Shown: positions 44,365-47,159 of the stretch, piece by piece | Position numbering within the stretch: position 1 is the stretch's first letter | Layout: the number at the start of each line of letters is the position of its first letter | Origin: Betaproteobacteria bacterium | GTDB lineage: Bacteria; Pseudomonadota; Gammaproteobacteria; Burkholderiales; Rhodocyclaceae | Reading direction: 5' to 3' | Length of the DNA: 47,159 bases | Assembly: GCA_009777925.1 (NCBI GenBank) | Contig: WRKX01000006.1 | Coordinates: forward strand, 1-47,159 | Translations under genes and position numbers: made by a program | The notes under the pieces: generated by a model | What the model was told of the DNA's origin: nothing | The model's input: only the letters and a program-made list of their open reading frames with translations | Databases searched by the model: none

Positions 44365-44760
44365 ATGCTCGTACTCGACCATGTTTCCATCTCCGTTCCA
44401 AGCATCGAAACTGCTCGTCCGTTTTACGACGCAGTGATGGCCGCGCTTGGCGTCGCCAAAGTCTATGATCGTCCCGGCGCGTTAGGCTACGGCGTTCGAT
44501 GCAACGATATTGAAGACTTTCATTCTTACCTGGCGGTTTATGAGTCGGCTGAGGCTAATTTTGACGAAAAGCGCCACTGGTGTTTTAAAGCGACTACCAG
44601 AGCGCAAGTCGCTGCCTTCTATTCCGCCGGTCTGACCAATGGGGGCAAAGACAATGGCGCTCCCGGCCTCCGTCCGCACTATCAAACCAACTACTTCGGC
44701 GCATTCCTATACGACCCGTTTGGCAATCGTATAGAGGCTGTCTGTTATCGCGCAGAATGA
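44365..44760 (+). CDS. VOC-family (glyoxalase/dioxygenase superfamily) protein
   Basis: The 131-residue single-domain protein has the paired beta-alpha-beta-beta-beta fold: DHVSISVPSIETARPFYDAV at the start and AFLYDPFGNRIEAVC at the end, with His6 and the C-terminal Glu as likely metal ligands. Members include glyoxalases, fosfomycin- and bleomycin-resistance proteins and dioxygenases; the substrate here is unknown. The attC-like site 88 bases downstream suggests it was captured as an integron cassette. Confidence 0.88.
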   Translation: MLVLDHVSISVPSIETARPFYDAVMAALGVAKVYDRPGALGYGVRCNDIEDFHSYLAVYESAEANFDEKRHWCFKATTRAQVAAFYSAGLTNGGKDNGAPGLRPHYQTNYFGAFLYDPFGNRIEAVCYRAE

Positions 44761-44847
44761 CATGTTGTTTGCATTCCGCGCTGACCTGCGAAACTGTTGC
44801 GCTTCAGCTATCCCGTACTCAGCAGTTCTTTCCCCGTCGTAAAGTGT

Positions 44848-44909
44848 GTCTGACATTTCATTCAACCCGGACGCACATACCGCGCGCCGGTTAATTCAGA
44901 CGTTAGGCT
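44848..44909 (+). other. attC-like integron recombination site
   Basis: The left core GTCTGAC (44848-44854), an L-box TTCATTCAACCCGG, a GC-rich centre and the mirrored GCCGGTTAATTCAGAC end in the right core GTTAGGC (44903-44909). Spacing and letter order follow classical 60-bp attC sites, including imperfect pairing of the two L-boxes. The left core differs from RYYYAAC at one base, so activity may be reduced. It lies after a VOC gene and before a methyltransferase gene in the orientation expected for a gene cassette. No integrase or second attC is visible. Confidence 0.65.
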
Positions 44910-44956
44910 ACTGTTAGTGGCATACCAAATTCATTCACTCGTAAGGAGTTTCCGCA

Positions 44957-45709
44957 GTGGACATCCCACGGATCTTCAACATCACCGAAAGCGCTCACCG
45001 CATTCATAACCCGTTTACACCCGAAAAACTCGCCACTCTCGGCGCAGCGTTGCGCCTGGAACCGGGAACCCGTGTACTCGACCTTGGCAGCGGTTCGGGT
45101 GAGATGCTGTGCACCTGGGCACGCGATTACGGAATCAGCGGCACCGGTATTGACATGAGCCAATTATTCACCGGGCAGGCGAGGCTCCGCGCTGAAGAAC
45201 TCGGCGTCGCCGATCGAGTCGAGTTCATTCACGGCGACGCTGCTGGCTACGTCGCCGACGAAAAGGTCGGTGTGGCCGCCTGTGTCGGCGCTACGTGGAT
45301 CGGTGGGGGCGTCGCTGGCGCCATCGAACTTCTGGCGAAGAGCCTCCTTGCCGGAGGGATCATCCTCATCGGCGAACCATACTGGCGGCAGTTACCACCG
45401 ACGGAAGATGTTGCCAACAGATGCGATACCGACCCCATCTCTATCTCCGACTTTCTCATGCTTCCAGAACTGCTCGCGTCTTTCGGCGACCTCGGCTACG
45501 ACGTTGTGGAAATGGTTCTGGCAAATCAGGACAGTTGGGACAGGTACGAGGCGGCCAAGTGGCTCACCATGCGCCGATGGCTCGAAGCAAATCCCGACGA
45601 CGACTTTGCAAAAGTCGTTCAAGCCCAACTGACCTCGGAACCAGAACGCTACGTCAGGTATCAGCGTGAGTACCTGGGCTGGGGCGTATTCGCGCTGATG
45701 GCGCGTTGA
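44957..45709 (+). CDS. SAM-dependent methyltransferase
   Basis: The 250-residue protein contains VLDLGSGSGEMLCTWARDYG (motif I) near residue 36, GIDMSQLFTGQAR, and VEFIHGDAAGY, a class I methyltransferase. GTG 44957 is chosen because AAGGAG stands eight bases upstream. Such proteins are frequent in integron cassettes and the attC-like site lies 47 bases before the start. No attC follows the gene. Substrate unknown. Confidence 0.88.
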   Translation: MDIPRIFNITESAHRIHNPFTPEKLATLGAALRLEPGTRVLDLGSGSGEMLCTWARDYGISGTGIDMSQLFTGQARLRAEELGVADRVEFIHGDAAGYVADEKVGVAACVGATWIGGGVAGAIELLAKSLLAGGIILIGEPYWRQLPPTEDVANRCDTDPISISDFLMLPELLASFGDLGYDVVEMVLANQDSWDRYEAAKWLTMRRWLEANPDDDFAKVVQAQLTSEPERYVRYQREYLGWGVFALMAR

Positions 45710-45876
45710 TGTTATGCTCAGCAAATCGCGCACTGAATGAGCGCTGTACCTGGCTGTTGAGGCAAAGGCTGTGACCGGGGGCGTCGCGCGTCAATTTTGT
45801 ACAAGTCGAAGTTTTCTCCCGGCATTACGCTACCGATGTCGGTTCCGCATTCTGCGGAGCGTTATCGGGAGAAAAA

Positions 45877-45965
45877 TGATGCAAACCATACAGGAAGCCG
45901 GAAAAACCTTGTTTGCAGCCGTTGAGCGGGGCGAATTGGCCGCGCCGGGCAGGCGGGTGAACTTC
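45877..45965 (+). pseudogene. 5-prime remnant of a gene cut by an ISAs1 element
   Basis: GGGAG followed by ATGATGCAAACC opens a frame (MMQTIQEAGKTLFAAVERGE ...) that runs 30 codons before the ISAs1 end CAGGGCAATCGCATGAAAGT begins. The rest of the gene is not on the other side within the window. I do not recognise the family. The 167 bases before it hold no feature I can support. Confidence 0.55.
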
Positions 45966-46865
45966 CAGGGCAATCGCATGAAAGTCATGTCAAGCCGAGC
46001 AATTGAGCGCGGTAGGAATCGGAAGTTGCGGCGATGAGGCGGCGGGCCTTAATGCCGCCCTTTCGTGGTATAGGGTCAAGGCGGATAAGGTTCAGGGTGA
46101 TGTGCCTGAGCACGGCGAGGTTGTGGGCGGCATGTACGGTGCGGGCGCGCATCTGATCGTCGGCGAAGACAACATCCATGCACCAGTGCAGTCGGTTTTC
46201 AATACTCCAGTGATCGCGGATTGCCCGCAAGAGGCGATCGGCATCGGGGGCGAGGCTCGAAAGATAGTAGCGCTGCTCAAGCGTCGTCCTGCCCTTGATT
46301 TCGCGCTGTGACTCGATCACCGCGAAGGACTTCAGATCGGGCCACCGCTCTGGTTTATGCAGACACGCCAGTTGATCGAAGGCATAACAACGCCGCGTCT
46401 CGATTCGTCCATGATCCTTCTCCACGGTTTCGGACATTGCGTGGGATGTCCTGTCCGGCGCCACCTTGAACCGGGCAAAGAAATCGCGTAGCGAATCGGC
46501 CAGGTTCGGCTGGTTGTCCCTGAGCGCCAGGATGTAATCGGCACCACGATTGCGGATCACCTGGGCGATATTGGCTTGGGTACCCATGGCATCGAGGGTG
46601 ACGATGCAGCCTTCCAGCGCCAGGGTAGCCAGGAGTTCAGGAATGGCCGTCTTTTCATTGGATTTCGCCGCCGTTGCCCGCTGCCCGAGCACCAAACCGG
46701 CACCTGCGGCAAACGCACTCACCAGATGCAGCGGCGTGGCATCCACCTTGCCTATGCGCCGATTACTCTTACCGTCGATGGCCACCACTGCATCGGCCCC
46801 CAACGCGAGAAGGATCGATCCGACCCAGCGCCAAAAGGTGGCCTCAAATTGCGTTGGATCAATTA
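45966..46865 (-). mobile_element. ISAs1-family insertion sequence, split by an IS630 element
   Basis: The right end CAGGGCAATCGCATGAAAGT at 45966 matches ISAs1-type termini. The element continues to the TA at 46864-46865, where an IS630-family element begins; its other half must lie beyond the window. Confidence 0.82.
45985..46863 (-). pseudogene. ISAs1-family transposase, N-terminus lost
   Basis: The open frame reads DPTQFEATFWRWVGSIL, AIDGKSNRR, IVTLDAMGTQ, YILALRDNQPNL, and RDHWSIENRLHWCMDVVFADD, the DDE transposase of ISAs1 elements, up to the stop at 45985. The N-terminal part expected before DPTQ is replaced by IS630 sequence, and the frame continues through the junction only by chance. 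Function is lost unless the other half is restored. Confidence 0.85.
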
Positions 46866-47159
46866 TAGTACTTCCCGTAATTAACTGGACTCTTGAATAA
46901 TTTGTTCGATGGAATATTGTTGTTTGTTTTGCCATGTACGTTTGATGTTTGCCCATAGCTTTTCGATGGGGTTTAGATGCGGTGAATATGGAGGCAGGAA
47001 TAGCATCCGATGCCCTGCTTCATGTATGAGTTGCATTGTTGAACGTGATCGGTGGAACGCGGCGTTGTCAGGGATGATGATGGAAGGTTGTGTTAGCTCG
47101 GGCAACAGGAAATGTTTGAGCCATTCGTTGAATAGAATGGTATTGCATGTACCTTCAAA
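46866..47159 (-). mobile_element. IS630-family insertion sequence, partial (runs off the window)
   Basis: Its end TAGTACTTCCCGTAATTAAC follows a TA target. The first 18 bases match the end of the family A miniature element at 1122 (TAGTGCTTCTCGTAATTA) at 16 positions. Target, end sequence and coding content fit IS630/Tc1-mariner-type elements. The left part of the IS lies beyond 47159. Confidence 0.85.
46881..47159 (-). CDS. IS630-family transposase, C-terminal part
   Basis: 93 codons are visible from the window edge to the stop at 46881: FEGTCNTILFNEWLKHFLLP, IIIPDNAAFHRS with the second Asp, and FLPPYSPHLNPIEKLWANIK with the catalytic Glu. This is the DDE_3 superfamily C-terminus of IS630 transposases. 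The frame is intact as far as seen, so the element may be active and could supply transposase for the 91-bp miniature elements in the window. Confidence 0.9.
   Translation of the reverse strand, partial: FEGTCNTILFNEWLKHFLLPELTQPSIIIPDNAAFHRSRSTMQLIHEAGHRMLFLPPYSPHLNPIEKLWANIKRTWQNKQQYSIEQIIQESS

Noticed and set aside
45985-46956. Single 323-residue transposase gene
   Set aside because: The first roughly 30 codons come from the IS630 element; the ISAs1 transposase is truncated at the TA junction.

Overview
The window looks like a chromosomal segment of a Gram-negative, polyhydroxyalkanoate-storing member of the Pseudomonadota. Betaproteobacteria is the likeliest class, but no rRNA or other marker fixes it. 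The grounds are a class I PHA synthase, PpiD, TtcA, a Wzm/Wzt polysaccharide exporter, a FecR/CHASE2-cyclase neighbourhood and small CoA-transferases of short-chain acid metabolism. I saw no rRNA, tRNA, CRISPR array or replication origin.

Layout. 1-2060 is a mosaic of long repeats built from extragenic palindromes, with five copies of one module; two copies carry small insertions whose empty sites survive in sister copies. A GIY-YIG nuclease gene (2102-2392) sits between palindromes. 2548-9717 (minus strand) is a surface-polysaccharide block: Wzm, Wzt, an FkbM methyltransferase, a 1053-residue multi-domain glycosyltransferase and a Crp-family regulator; a GT4 glycosyltransferase (9825-10994) diverges from it. 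10998-16319 holds a CHASE2 nucleotide cyclase, a DUF4214 protein without a signal peptide in operon with a TPR/beta-barrel outer-membrane protein, and a divergent secreted FecR-domain protein. phaC follows (16736-18607), then a decayed IS481 element and several miniature elements. Two very large secreted enzymes (1041 and 1279 residues) share a long signal peptide, an SGNH-esterase module and a C-terminal DUF4214 domain; the larger one also has a GH26 mannanase-like domain and a 9-bp tandem repeat encoding a DPV/DPI linker.

27820-29147 is gene-free and packed with mobile debris: an IS481 fragment, ends of one miniature family, two intact 91-bp elements and a perfect 20-bp palindrome. 29148-42338 is largely housekeeping or metabolism: EamA transporter, GyrI-like protein, DAHP synthase, a succinyl-CoA:acetate-type CoA-transferase divergent from a two-subunit CtfAB/AtoDA-type transferase, aldo/keto reductase, alpha/beta hydrolase, FHA protein, TtcA, two methyltransferases and PpiD. 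42660-44303 is a PAS-containing chemoreceptor. The end is accessory again: a VOC protein and a methyltransferase separated by an integron-type attC-like site, a gene cut off by an ISAs1 element, and that ISAs1 itself split by an IS630-family element that runs off the window.

How it may work together (inference). The Wzm/Wzt block would make and export a surface glycan. The DUF4214 proteins are candidate surface proteins, two of them with glycan-active domains, and the TPR-barrel protein is a candidate outer-membrane partner. The CHASE2 cyclase, FecR protein and Crp-family regulator are candidate controls. The 91-bp miniature elements share terminal sequence and TA duplication with the IS630-family element, which is a plausible source of their transposase.
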